A DNA stretch of 64,000 nucleotides from Heracleum sosnowskyi (taxonomy: Eukaryota > Streptophyta > Magnoliopsida > Apiales > Apiaceae), in assembly GCA_030848705.1 (NCBI GenBank), contig JAUIZM010000018.1:1860001-1924000 (forward strand). The letters are read 5' to 3'. The notes under the pieces are model-generated. The model did not search any database. It saw only the letters and a program-made list of their open reading frames with translations, and was not told the origin of the DNA. The position numbers and the translations under genes were made by a program. Below are positions 41,292 to 52,674 of this stretch, piece after piece (the first letter of the stretch is position 1; every line of letters starts with the position of its first letter).

Positions 41292-42315
41292 TGTTAATCC
41301 CAAATGACCTAACAGAATTGTAGAAGGGGGGGGGGGGTTGAATACAATTCTAGATATTTTCTCAACTTAAAACAACTTACAACTTAAAACAATACTGAAA
41401 ATAAAAACTCAAACAAATATAAAATTTCAGTTGGATGTTTTGAGGATCCAACTGAGATGATTTTATTGCGGAAATAATCTGTGTTACAAAAGTATCAGAG
41501 CTGCTCAGTTCCTGATTTTGGAGTGAGAGTGCTCTTTTAAAGAAGCTAATACAAACTATTTTTATCTCACTCGCTTATCTTAAAATGAACTGCTACACTT
41601 GGTTATATAACCCAAGTTTACAATGCTATTATTGGCTACTCTAAATTAATCTAAAGGTAACCTCCAGTAGCTTGCTTTTCATTCCTTTTGTCCAATGGTC
41701 CTTGAAGATCTTGGCTTTTGACTTCATGCTTATTATGGTCACACTCAAGAACCTGATTGGGAATTGGAATGTTTCCTTATTTCCAGTGACCATTTTGATG
41801 GCTTCCAATCAAAAGTACACTTCTACATCTCCTTTTGATCTGTCAGAAAACTGTCACTATCACTTTTTCAACTATTCAGAAAACTGATAATGATTCGTTG
41901 ATAGCAGGAAGATGTGTTTCGTTGATAGCTTTATTCTTCATTCCGTTGATGGTATATTCTTCATTCCGTTGATGGAGTGATCTACATTCTGTTGATAGAG
42001 TAATCTTCATTCCGTTGACATGTCTTCACTTAGGCAAAATTACAAGGCACAACATATTTACACTTAACCAACCTATTTTGCCTATCTAATACTTAGTCAA
42101 CATGACTTAGAAAACCTATCTAATACCTACAACAAAATGCATATCAAACTGTGAAGTATTGTACAATGAAATTGCTACATCACTCATTTCGTTGATGAGC
42201 TACCTGTCAACGGAAGCTGCAAAGCATACCAATCCGTTGAAAGTTACAAAATTGACTTAATACAAAATCTACTAAGTGTTTTATAATTATCATCAAGAAC
42301 AACATATTCCTAACA
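41292..42315 (-). repeat. 5' LTR of element 2
   Basis: A 1024-bp LTR matching the solo LTR at 29581. It has an array of CCGTTGA/TCGTTGA sites at about 41893-42020 and more at 42185-42240. The 12-base G tract at the terminal hairpin (41314-41351) is longer than in the solo LTR. It is followed by target duplication GAGAG (42316-42320). Confidence 0.88.
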
Positions 42316-43627
42316 GAGAGTCGTAACAAGTTCAAGAACAAGGAGTAAAGATTCTATAATTAACAAAATAGAAATATGGTATTTGATTGATTTTGATTAT
42401 GTTAAGGTTCTTCGTAGTTTTCTTGAGTTTTGATGTGATAATGTTTTGATTTCAATAGATTGTCATATTTGATCTTCTACATACATATGAGTTCTTGTAA
42501 AATATGTATAAAATTCATTGTTTATCGTATAATGGTAATCTTGGTGTCCCTGGAAAGGTATTTGAATTTCATATAACTTTTGTTCTTTAACCTTTCTGAA
42601 ATTCTGTGTGTAAGATTGTGTTTTCTGCTATTTTGGTAACCTGCTAGGGTGTTTTCAAAACTGAGTCACTAACTTTGAAAATTCGTAATAAATTGAGTTT
42701 TTATGCTAATTTAATGATTAATATCAATATTGAAAGGTATTTTCGTGTTCTGTGTTTCTTGTTTACACTCTGCTGCTATATTATGTGATTTGGATGTCGT
42801 AAATAGCATATCACAAAATAAATCATGGGCTGATTCTGTTCTGCAGTCCACAAATGTTTATGTTCCGAATTGGTTACTTGTCCGTTTTTAACGAACCTTA
42901 TCATTATGGAAAGGTCTCGGAATCGTCTACATTTTTCGTGTTTTTCACTTTTTCAGATAAAATCATTTTCATAGAATAAATTGACAATTTTCAGAACTGG
43001 TCAAGATTGATTTTGTTAACAATAGTCTATTTTGCAAGATATTTTGATGTTAGATGTTTGAAATCTTCTTTGAGTAAATTATATGTAAACGCCGCATGAG
43101 TTCTATTGAATTGTGTGCTTGTTTGCTTTATTTGTCTGTTAATAGATTATAAATTAATATTAAGTATTTGTTGTGATTTTATTTTCATGGTGCGACATCG
43201 GTATCGAGGTAAGTGACTTTTCGTTGCTTACTATTATTATAAAATCTGTTTTTATCCGCTTTCGAATATTTGATATCAAAAATAGATTTTAGAAAAGAGT
43301 TTTTATAGAATTCCCCAGTTTTGGTTGCAGTTTTACTTGCGTATCGAATCATAGAATCCGATCACTAGATAGTGTGAAATCGAATCATAGAACTAGTTTA
43401 CGCACGTTCCGTGATTTTGCATAAGACTATTCGAATAATTTGATTATCTGTTAGACATTGAATATTGTTAGATTTATGGAGTAGTGTCTCCGTTTTTATG
43501 TTTTGAATTATTATTAAGTTTGACCACTGTTTTGACTTTTGTGCAATTTCGTATTTATTGAATAGAGAAATAATTTTATTTAAGTTTTGAATTTAAAATT
43601 AATAGTCCGAAAAGTCGGGCTGTTACA
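42316..43627 (+). repeat. element 3 LTR, copy B, right part
   Basis: Collinear with 30600-31503 of copy A, plus about 410 bp missing there, ending GGGCTGTTACA. It is followed by GTTGGTATCTGAAC, a primer-site-like sequence, so this LTR looks like the 5' LTR of a further element 3 interior. Confidence 0.65.
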
Positions 43628-44400
43628 GTTGGTATCTGAACTTTTCCGAAAGATCTTTCAATTGTATACACCTTTTATCTCACAGAGGTTTTCCAGATTT
43701 TGCTTCAAACAGTTCTTAAAATCACAAAACATGTTCAGATCTTGTTTTTCGGTTTCTGTTTAAATTCAGAGAACGTTTTATTTAAGTCCCGATTCGTTAT
43801 AAGTCTGTTTCTGATGAGCCATACCTTGTCGGAAATCTCTTTTCGTTCTTTATAACTTCAGTGATATAAGTTTCTCAAGAAAACGTAGTTTAGAGGGTCA
43901 AAAATAGTAAAAACAGTTCTGGTCAGATTGGAATCATTGAGACGTTCAAGGTTTTGGATGTCGAGGTAAATTTCCGATTGATTTTTCTAGTGTTTTAGAA
44001 ATTATATGTTATATGTATATGTTTGATTATATAAATTTGGGCAAGTGATTATATTTTAAAGTGACATGTGATACCGTGTATGTGTTATGTGTAAGCAATA
44101 GTCTTGAGATTCAGATTTGTGTCATGGTTTGTGAAAATATCGAATAAGAATAAGGACCAAGTCACCGGGTTGTAGTGACAGTTTTATGAAAATTTAGGAC
44201 CGTTATCACCGGGTTGTAGTGGTCGTGGCATGAATTGTGGGTTTCGAGTTATTGTTGTTATGTGTTGTCGTTTCGTATCGAATAAATATAAAAATATGAA
44301 TGTGTATCGAGAATTATTATTTTATATATTGTTATCGTGTCGAAAATAGTATTCTTCTATATATGTACAAATGAGTTAAATAAAATAAAAAAATTAGAAA
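43628..44400 (+). other. element 3 interior or leader, second copy
   Basis: The sequence after the second primer-like site diverges from the 190-bp interior seen at 31504. It contains CACCGGGTTGTAGTG twice (about 44163 and 44208) and no coding frame. The right end of the element was not found. Confidence 0.4.
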
Positions 44401-44799
44401 AGGTCCTGCACAAAGTAATCGTTTTTTATCGTAAGATATGATTGTAAATAGTAACTGCATAACTCTTAATATGTCATGCACGTACACTCACCTACTGTCT
44501 TTTCATCGATATAATCAACACCGTTCAATAACTATAAATTGATGATCATGATTTAGGTCTCCAAGTCTTCAAATAACAAACTTCTCTCAACAGTTACAAT
44601 ATAAATCTAGAGATTAGCAAACGGATTTAAAAATTGCCTGCATATTTTTCGAGGAGAAGGAAAAAAAATCCTGAAATAAAGTGAGTGGAATGCAAGGCCT
44701 ATCTTGGCCTAATATTTGTGGGGTTGAGATTGCTACTGCCGTTCACGGGGTTTGTGGCAGTTTATTAATCATATTTTTGTTCTTTTCCACTTTTGTATA

Positions 44800-45262
44800 T
44801 AAATGTACGATTAAAATATATTTTGTATACTCGTACTTTAATCAATACACAACTTGTAATATTATAGTTCAAAATCGAGCACTTGCAATATTAATGTTTG
44901 TATTTCAATTCACTTTGTTGTATTCTGTTAACTTAGGTTAACTCCGTTATTAATTTATGCAGTAACGTGCATTTTGTGTACTAGCACTTTACTTTAAATT
45001 GGATTTTATGTACTCGTAATTTGCTCTAAATTTTGAAAAAAATGAGAGTACACAAAATGTACCATAGAGTAAAGTGCGAGTACACAAAGTGTACTTTACT
45101 CCCTAAATTAATAACGAAGTTAACGTCAATTAACAAAATGAAACAAAGTGCGATAAAATACAAACATTGATATGGCAAGTGTTCGACTTTGAACTATAAT
45201 ATTACAAGTGTTTTTTCACTACATTGCGAGTACACACAGAATATACTTTACTCTAAATATAT
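44800..45262. repeat. fold-back inverted repeat
   Basis: Two arms of about 190 bp (roughly 44806-44995 and 45060-45257) are reverse complements at high identity by eye. Shared blocks include ACTTGTAATATTATAGTTC, ATGTTTGTATTT, TCCGTTATTAATTTA and TGTGTACT-GCACTTTACT. The short spacer is itself made of the same phrases. Such a hairpin is either a fold-back MITE or a recent inverted duplication and could yield double-stranded RNA if transcribed. Confidence 0.7.
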
Positions 45263-45837
45263 TTTTTACTCGCTGTTCAATTCAACTTGTTTTAACCACT
45301 AGTTTCTCACACTTTCTTTGACACCAAAGTCCCACAAATGTGACACGTGTATTCTTTTGATTGGCTCTACAAAACCTAATACCTTTTTTTTTCTAATAGA
45401 TAAAGATTTATATAAATAATATTACTAATAAATAATATATTATTAAAAAATGCGATTTGGTTGAGTTTTAGTTTTTCTCTCACATACTTAAAATTTTATC
45501 TCAAAAACTTATGTCAAAATATAATGAAAAGACGCACACAAAGTCTACACTCTCCAATATAAATTAAATTTACTATATATTAATGTATTTTATTTTACGA
45601 AGTGTTTTACTGTAGACTTTCAGTAAAAAATAATAGAGGTAAAACTGGGCTCGACCCACACAAAACTGAATATTCCCGACGTTTCGGTTCACGAACTGTT
45701 TTTTTTTTCATTTATCTGAATAATTTTACCTAAATTTGTCATTTCAGTGGTCTGAAATCTTGTTTACTGTTGTCTTAAATAAAATACTTTCGAAAGTTTA
45801 AATCAAAGACCAACAAAAATATGGAGCAGTTTGGTTA
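45263..45837. other. spacer, no gene
   Basis: AT-rich sequence with no supported coding frame or element boundary. Confidence 0.5.
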
Positions 45838-46205
45838 GAGCATCTCCAATGGAGTGAAATCATTAGCTAAAATATTAGTCGGCATACTATAAATAAGATT
45901 TATAGATATTATGTAAAATTTACACAACTCCAATGATACAAAACTCTTAGCAAAATATTTAGCTAACCCCAACAGATTTGTCAAATTTGCTGAACCTATA
46001 GGGACCTGTAGTGAAATGATACATCATCTATTGTCATATTAAAATAATATATTCTATTTATAACAACTTAAAATATTAAAAATATACTATTTTTAAAATA
46101 TAGACAACTCTATTCAAGCACGTCACCCGGTTTAACAAATTTTACATAATCAATATTTTATATTATTTTAGCTAATCATAATAATCAATACCGTTGGAGA
46201 TGCTC
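45838..46205. mobile_element. Tourist-like MITE (copy 1)
   Basis: Ends GAGCATCTCCAATGG and CCGTTGGAGATGCTC are inverted and the interior matches copy 2 at 50881. The left flank is TTA and the right TTT, so the 3-bp duplication has decayed. Non-coding. Confidence 0.8.
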
Positions 46206-47061
46206 TTTCACAATGAATTAACCAAGTTGCATCATTATTCTATTTTTGTCGGTTCGGAAAAATTTATCAAATGCAAGACTGTAGTTATGAATCCTAGTAT
46301 TTAAACCTTTGGGTAAGGAACAGAATTAAAACGTGTTTATCGTCTGCTTAAAAATTTGGTCAAGATCTGCATGAATTTGTTTGTTTTTTTAAAATCTCAT
46401 ATTTAAAAAATTAATCAACAACATGTTTTGTTGTGTTCTTCCTAGTTATTACTAGCTCAACTGCCCAAGCACTCTTTCGTTTAAAGTCCAATTTTTTTAA
46501 TGTCGATATAATATTATTAGATAAATTATACTAATGTATTGTACAAATGTTTCATTTCATTGCAGTTTAACGCAATTCGAGGGATTGCCGCTAATTTGGT
46601 TCTGCACTCGGCAAAGTAGTAAATGAATCAAAAGATAACACACAGCCCGTTTGACTAAGCGTAAAATTATTGGTTATGATTTAAAATTACTTAAAGTGAT
46701 ATGTAAAATTTTTAAGTCAATATCTATTTGGGTAATTTTATGTTACAAGAGACTTATGAGTTATTGAAATTGTAATAATAAAAATAAATTTGATAAATAA
46801 TACATTTGAATAGTTATATTACTTTTATCAAATAAAATCAGTCAAAAAATTAAGTCATTCAAAAAAGTATCTCATACTAACTTTTGATTTTAAACTATTA
46901 CACAAACATACATTTTTCAGTTTAAAGTGAAAAATCATTTTAAGCTCAGACTTAAAGTCGGAGCCAGACATACTCATATAGTTTATGTAGGAAAGAACCT
47001 ATCGTTTATGTTCATTTAGGGTTTCAAGTTCAGTTAGAAACGTGTATGAATGCATGAGTAA
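46206..47061. other. spacer with a possible MITE
   Basis: At about 46644-46975 the sequence opens GCCCGTTTGACTAAGC and closes with CTTAAAGTCGGAGCCAGAC. The interior is full of short inverted phrases (aaaattac, cattttaagctc). It resembles a MITE but the termini do not match well. Confidence 0.35.
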
Positions 47062-47279
47062 CTAGCTTTATAGCCCGTGCGAGGCACGTGCATGTTCTTG
47101 AATATTGCGTAAATTTCTTTAATTTCAACGTATTTTATGAGTTACAGATATATTGATATGAGATAATTATAATATAGATTAAAATGTCATTTTGAAATTA
47201 GAGAGTATAATTATCATTTCGCATTGAATAAATTGACTCATTGAAATTTTTAGTTCATTGAAAAATTATTGCATTCTCC

Positions 47280-48190
47280 ACCCCATCCTGAAATCCCCCC
47301 CCCCCTCTCATGCCCCCTCCTACGGTGGTGGCTGCTTTCTATTTTCGACATCACTCTTTGGAGACCCCTCACTTATCCTTCTTATCCCTCTTTTACTGTC
47401 TCTTTGAATTTTATTTTCTTTCTCTCCGTCTCCTCCACCTTTTCTTCTCAACTTTTGTTTAGGATCTGTATTTTGATCACTCTCTCTCCCCTTTCATGCC
47501 CCCTCCAATGGTGGTTGCCTTCTATTTTCGGTGTCACTCTCTAGAGACCCTTATCTCATGTGATGATCATCGGGAAGATGTAATATATTACAACACATTT
47601 ACTGAAATGTATGTTATGTTTCGTTTATTTAGGGTACGTCAAAATTGTTTACTCAAATGCATTCTTTGACTGTTTAGTTTGTGTTTATTTAGAGTGTGTA
47701 TTATGTGTTTGATGGAATGCTTGAACCAAATTTGTAGGCTTTGTGCATGTAAATGCACTTGGAGTTGGTCTACTCATTAAAGTAAATATTTGTCATGGGT
47801 TGTTTGAGCTGGCAGTGACAAATTGTTCTTTGTCGATATTGTCGAGTTTGTACTTTTTTTGGGGTTAATTTATTTATGTTATTTGCGTCTCTCTCTCTCT
47901 CTCTCATGCCTCCTCCTATGGTGGTGGTTGCCTTCTATTTTCGGCGTCACTCTTTGGAGACCCCTCTCTTATCCTTCTTATCCCTCTTTTACTGTCTCTT
48001 TGGCTTTTTCTTTTCTTTTTCCCGGTCTCATCCACTTTTATCTTCTCAACTTTTGTTTTGGGTCTGTTTTTTGATCTCTCTCTCTCTCTCTCCCCCTTTC
48101 ATACTCCTCCTACGATGGTTGCCTTCTATTTTCGATGTCACTCTCTAGAGACCCCTCTCTTATCCTTCTTATCCCTCTTTTACTATCTAT
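47280..48190. repeat. CT-rich repeat blocks inside Helitron
   Basis: Four copies of a phrase containing TTGCCTTCTATTTTCGG-GTCACTCT (starting near 47325, 47510, 47930 and 48118) follow (CT)n runs and ATGCC(C/T)CCTCC. Two larger units of about 270-300 bp (about 47300-47565 and 47890-48190) are direct duplicates. The frames open here are CT-repeat artefacts. Capture of host sequence is possible but not shown. Confidence 0.7.
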
Positions 48191-49319
48191 TTGGTTGTAC
48201 ATTGAACCAATTTGTTCACCGTTAAAAGACGATTATACCCTCAAAGTATAAAATGACTTTTCAACCCTTTACTTTATTTACTTCATATTAATATCTTCGT
48301 TATTAATACATTTTAATGTCTTTAATCATTAATAACTAATATTCATTAATTATACTAATTATTTTTTAATCAATACTTGCATGATAATGAGTTAAATATA
48401 ATTATAGATATTAATTATCTAATCATTTAAGTATTAGTAGATAGATAAATATAATTATAAATTATAATCTTTAATAATGATGGATTAATAAATATAGACG
48501 TGTTAATGATGATTAATGAATTAGATGTAATTAATACATGCATTCATTATAAAATTATTATTATATAATAAACAGGGGCATTTTAGTAATTTTAGACTGA
48601 ATAAATTGTCTCAAACAACCCCCGATAAATCAAATATACGATAGTTAATATTGACATCAATATGTGTTGTGAAGTTAACGATCCCGTAATTTGTTCAAGT
48701 GTTATGCTTATATACATAAAAATTTGATATTCGTAATCTCAATTTGAATTTAAGTTCATTTAACTATAAATGTAATAATTTAAATATAATAGCAGACACG
48801 TTGAATGCAATAATTTTACAGTTGTGGATATATTTTATTTTAGAAAACTATAACTTATACCTCTCAAGAAGCCGCTAAACTGATTTGTGATAAGTTACTT
48901 GTTTCACCTTACAATTGCCACTTGGCAAAAAATATTTAAAATTTAATACGTTTAAATATTTTATCATAGATATTCAAAAAATATAAACCGATATTAGTTT
49001 ATATTTGATTTTGTCGTACGATGACAACTTCAACTTTCTTATAAAAACATTTAACACAAACTTTTTTATTAGTATACAAAGTGAAAACTCTTTTGCATTT
49101 TTCGGGTTCAACACTTTATATACTAATAGTGTATTTTTTCTGAAAATGATCAATGTATAAAATTCATTTATTGAAGACGAGATTTATGATATATAGTATC
49201 ATAATAAAACTACAGTTTCAATTTATATTAGTAACTAAAATATCAAAAATGCGTATATAATTATAAGTTGTTAATATCATATAATGAAGCAGTAATAAAA
49301 GTTAAATAATGAATAAAAT

Positions 49320-50330
49320 TCGTTTTACGCTTATTACATATAAGGATATAATTGAAAAGGTATAAATATGTTGATAGTTTTAAATTTTCAAAAAAATATT
49401 AAAAAAGAAAATAATAAGTGATAGTGACTATAGATGTCAACATTTGTCACATTATCACCGGTCATGGTTCAGTTCTCATTAAGAACAATTTTTTTATCAT
49501 CAATATACAATTGGTCGGGTAATTTAGTAATTTGATATCATCAATAAAATTCATTTTACGCTTATTACATATAAGGATATAATTGGAAAGGTGTAAATAT
49601 GTCAATAATTTTAAATTTTAAAAATAAATATTAAAAGAGAAAATAATAAGTGGTGGTGACTATAAATATCAATATTTGTCACACTATCACCGGTCATGGT
49701 TTAGTTCACATTAAAAACAATTTTTTTTATCATCAAAATACAATTGATTGGGTAATTTAGTAATTTGATTTCATCAATATAATATTGAAAGGGTAATTTA
49801 ATAATTTAATATATATTGATAGTATATAGAATTTGTAATCTAATAGTCTATATAATCTGAGAAAATATATACTTATTGCAAATAAACATGATTTACTATA
49901 TAAAAATATTAATATAATTCTTTTTTTATGGACCAGTTTCAATTTATAACATTTTGTATATCTATTTTGCATGAGTTTTTCTCTAATATGGTCAAATATA
50001 TGATTTTAAGGCAATTATGAAAATAGTTTTTTTTATCATCAATATACAATTGGTGGGTTAATTTAGTAATTTAATTTCATAAATATAATATTAAAAGGGT
50101 AATTTAGTAATTTAATATATATTGATTGTATATAGAATTTGTAATATAATAGTATATATAATTTGAGCAAATATATACTTATTGCAAATAAACATGATTT
50201 ACAATATAAAAATATTAATATAATTCTTTTTTCAATGGACCAATTTCAATTTATAACATTTTGTATATCTATTTTGCACAAGTTTTTTCTCTAATATTAT
50301 CAAATATATGATTTTAAGGCACTTGTGAAA
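49320..50330. repeat. tandem blocks inside Helitron
   Basis: Blocks of about 230 bp, beginning with TTACGCTTATTACATATAAG, repeat at about 49322 and 49555. A second pair of roughly 300 bp, beginning GGTAATTTAGTAATTT and ending near TTTTAAGGCA, repeats at about 49790 and 50097. Confidence 0.7.
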
Positions 50331-50439
50331 ATAGATTATCTACCTTACCAAGTAGATTACAAGAAGAGACCAAAATAGAATATAACATATTGAGTATTTG
50401 CACATATTAATAAAGAGTTTTATGATATAACCAAAATTG

Positions 50440-50505
50440 ATGTGTAGCATAGTGGTTAGAAGTGTCATCTCTATAGTTTAGAGGTCAAGGGTTTGACTCC
50501 CATTA
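50440..50505 (+). other. tRNA-like sequence in Helitron
   Basis: TAGCATAGTGGT (50445-50456) matches the RNA polymerase III A box and GGGTTTGACTCCC (50489-50501) the B box. The internal spacing fits a tRNA, and CTCTA-TAGTT-TAGAG lies where an anticodon stem would be. The acceptor stem is not paired, so I do not call a functional tRNA. It is SINE-like or a captured tRNA remnant. Confidence 0.5.
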
Positions 50506-50880
50506 AAAACAATTTTTTTATCATTAATATAATAAGTAGGGTTAATTTGGTAATTTCACACCGATTAAATTATCTCAAGCAACCCCCTAGTTGCTCTATT
50601 ATATATATAATAGATGATACTCCGAGGCCCGTTTCATACTATACGAGGGTCGGGATGTAATTAAAAAAATAAATTCTCATTTTATTTAAAAATTGAAATA
50701 TGGCTATATCATTCTTTATTCAAGTTAATTTTAAAAATAAATCATAAAATGGTTAATTTAAATTGCAAGTATGATTGCTTAAAACTTGATAAACAACTTT
50801 GTTGAAAATAAAACTATAAAAATCAAAAAAACTAAAACCCTAAATCTCTAATAGTTGTATTAGAATATACAACATACTTA

Positions 50881-51265
50881 GAGCATCTCCAATTCACAAA
50901 AACCTTTAACTAAAATCCTAGATGACATACTAAAAATAAAATTTATAGAAAATATGTAAAAAATATATCACTCCAATGGGTCAAAACTCTTGTCTATTAT
51001 TTTAGCCAACGTGATGACATTGGCTATATTTGCTGAACTCCTAGAGACCTGTAGCAAATTTACACATCATCTGTTACCATAATGGAATAATATTTTCTAT
51101 TTTTAACAACTTTAAATAATAATCAATTACTATTTTTAGAATATAGTCAATCATTATAGCCAATTTCATTGGAGCATAAAACCTTACAGGTTTAACAAAT
51201 TTTAGCTAATTATCTGTTTACATCAATATAGCCAATCAATTTAGCTAACCCCGTTGGAGATGCTC
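50881..51265. mobile_element. Tourist-like MITE (copy 2)
   Basis: GAGCATCTCCAA at the left and GTTGGAGATGCTC at the right are perfect inverted ends. They are flanked by TTA on both sides (50878-50880 and 51266-51268), the PIF/Harbinger hallmark. The element is 385 bp and non-coding. It is related to copy 1 at 45838. Confidence 0.88.
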
Positions 51266-51268
51266 TTA

Positions 51269-52670
51269 TAATATAGTTATATAATATGAGCATGATTGCA
51301 GAAATCAGAAATTGAAACTAATCGGTTGACCTACTAATTCAGAATTAATTTAATTTTTTTTTATAATCTAGATTTTTTTAAATAAATTAAAGATTTTTAG
51401 ATAATTGTTAAAATATTTATTCGGGATTAATGAGAAATTTTTATTGCATGAGTGCTTGTATATGCCTTACAATGTGACACAGATAGACTGATGTAGATTA
51501 TCTGAGATTAGTCCGTGAAGTTTAAAAGGAGAAAGAACATGGCTCTCAAGTCTTAAGTAAAAAGACCCCCATATATTAAAAGTTCAAGACCATTGAAATT
51601 ATACAAACCAAACAACGAGAATACAAATATTATATAACAAGCTTAGAAAATTTTGGACACTCAGCAAATATGGGCCCAGGGCGGGTGATCTGGTTGCCCT
51701 CCCTTGGGACGGGTCTGGATACTCCGTCCGCTCCGTTCCTCAAGAGTTAGCGATGTATAAAATATTCGTGCTTTCGGATTTTTAATAAAAAAATAAGTAA
51801 AGATAAAACTCGGAAGCAATGTCTAAGTGATAGCAGGCATATACATAACCAAATGCGCAAATTAAAAATACAGAAATTGTGTTTATGCAAATTGTGATGG
51901 AAAAGATTAGGTCATGCAAGATAAGATGATCACTTGATAAAACCAGAAACTGTTTAGCGTTTAATTATTTAGTAATTCTTAAGATCTGAATCAAGTTGAA
52001 GATGAACAAAGTCGCAAACACAGAACATGATCTTTAATTAATAATATTAAAAAAATGCAACCTCCTTGATCATCAAAAGCGAGTCACAGACAAAAGCTAC
52101 AAATACAGTGACGACTGAGGCCGGGAGGACCCAGCAAAAATCAGGCCATGACAAAGACATGTGAATCTCAGAAAATGATGAGAGATACTGCAGTTGATTG
52201 CTGAATAACATCATAGCATGCAAAATCTATGTCTATCTACATACTCACAGTGACCTAACTTATTCTGGTAATTATAGGGAACGATTGAAACAGAAAAGAA
52301 AAAGTTGCAAGAAGTGGGAGGAGCTGGTTCCCTTTTTATCTCTTTGATCACGAAACATCTTTCCAGATGTATTCAAAACATTTGATTATTCAAATTCAGT
52401 TTGTACGATTTTTTTTCCCTGTTAACTGTAGTATGTAACATCTACAACTTGTAAAAACTTACCGATACTATTACGTGCGGGGACTATATCTATATCAGAC
52501 GTATCTTGCAACATATTATAGTGGGATTATGTGTAAACATAACCCATTAATTCATACGAGAAATATTAGTTTTGTATGTATCGCGATAAACAACCGTGAT
52601 ACGATATGCTATATCAAGCGTCTGTCAACCAATAGGACCCTTAGTACCTTACATCCGTAATTCGGTATTA
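51269..52670. other. spacer, no gene recognised
   Basis: Mostly AT-rich. A short GC-richer segment at about 51665-51745 (GGGCCCAGGGCGGGTGATC) stands out but shows no frame or splice structure. Confidence 0.45.
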
Positions 52671-52674
52671 TAGT

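Larger units (their letters stand above)
31813..42315 (-). mobile_element. Ty1/copia Sirevirus (element 2), truncated
   Basis: A minus-strand Sirevirus with 5' LTR at 41292-42315, primer site and gag. The protease-integrase block is missing. RT-RNase H is intact, and a long env-like ORF is broken by stops. The 3' end, polypurine tract and 3' LTR are deleted at about 31812. The right flank GAGAG equals the flank of the solo LTR at 29576-29580. It cannot move by itself. It is the same lineage as element 1, but LTRs and motif arrays differ. Confidence 0.85.
47062..50614 (-). mobile_element. non-autonomous Helitron, minus strand
   Basis: On the minus strand the 5' end is TCTATTATATATATAATAG (at 50614, preceded by A). 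The 3' end is the hairpin CGTGC-CTC-GCACG, then GGCTATAAAG and CTAG at 47065-47062, followed by T. The 3.55 kb interior has no Rep/helicase. It contains CT-rich repeats (47280-48190), a sequence at about 48590-48640 resembling its own 5' end, tandem blocks at about 49320-50330 and a tRNA-like segment. Confidence 0.75.

Noticed and set aside
47269..48148. Leu/Ser/Pro-rich frames
   Set aside because: Produced by CT microsatellites and duplicated CT-rich cassettes inside a Helitron.
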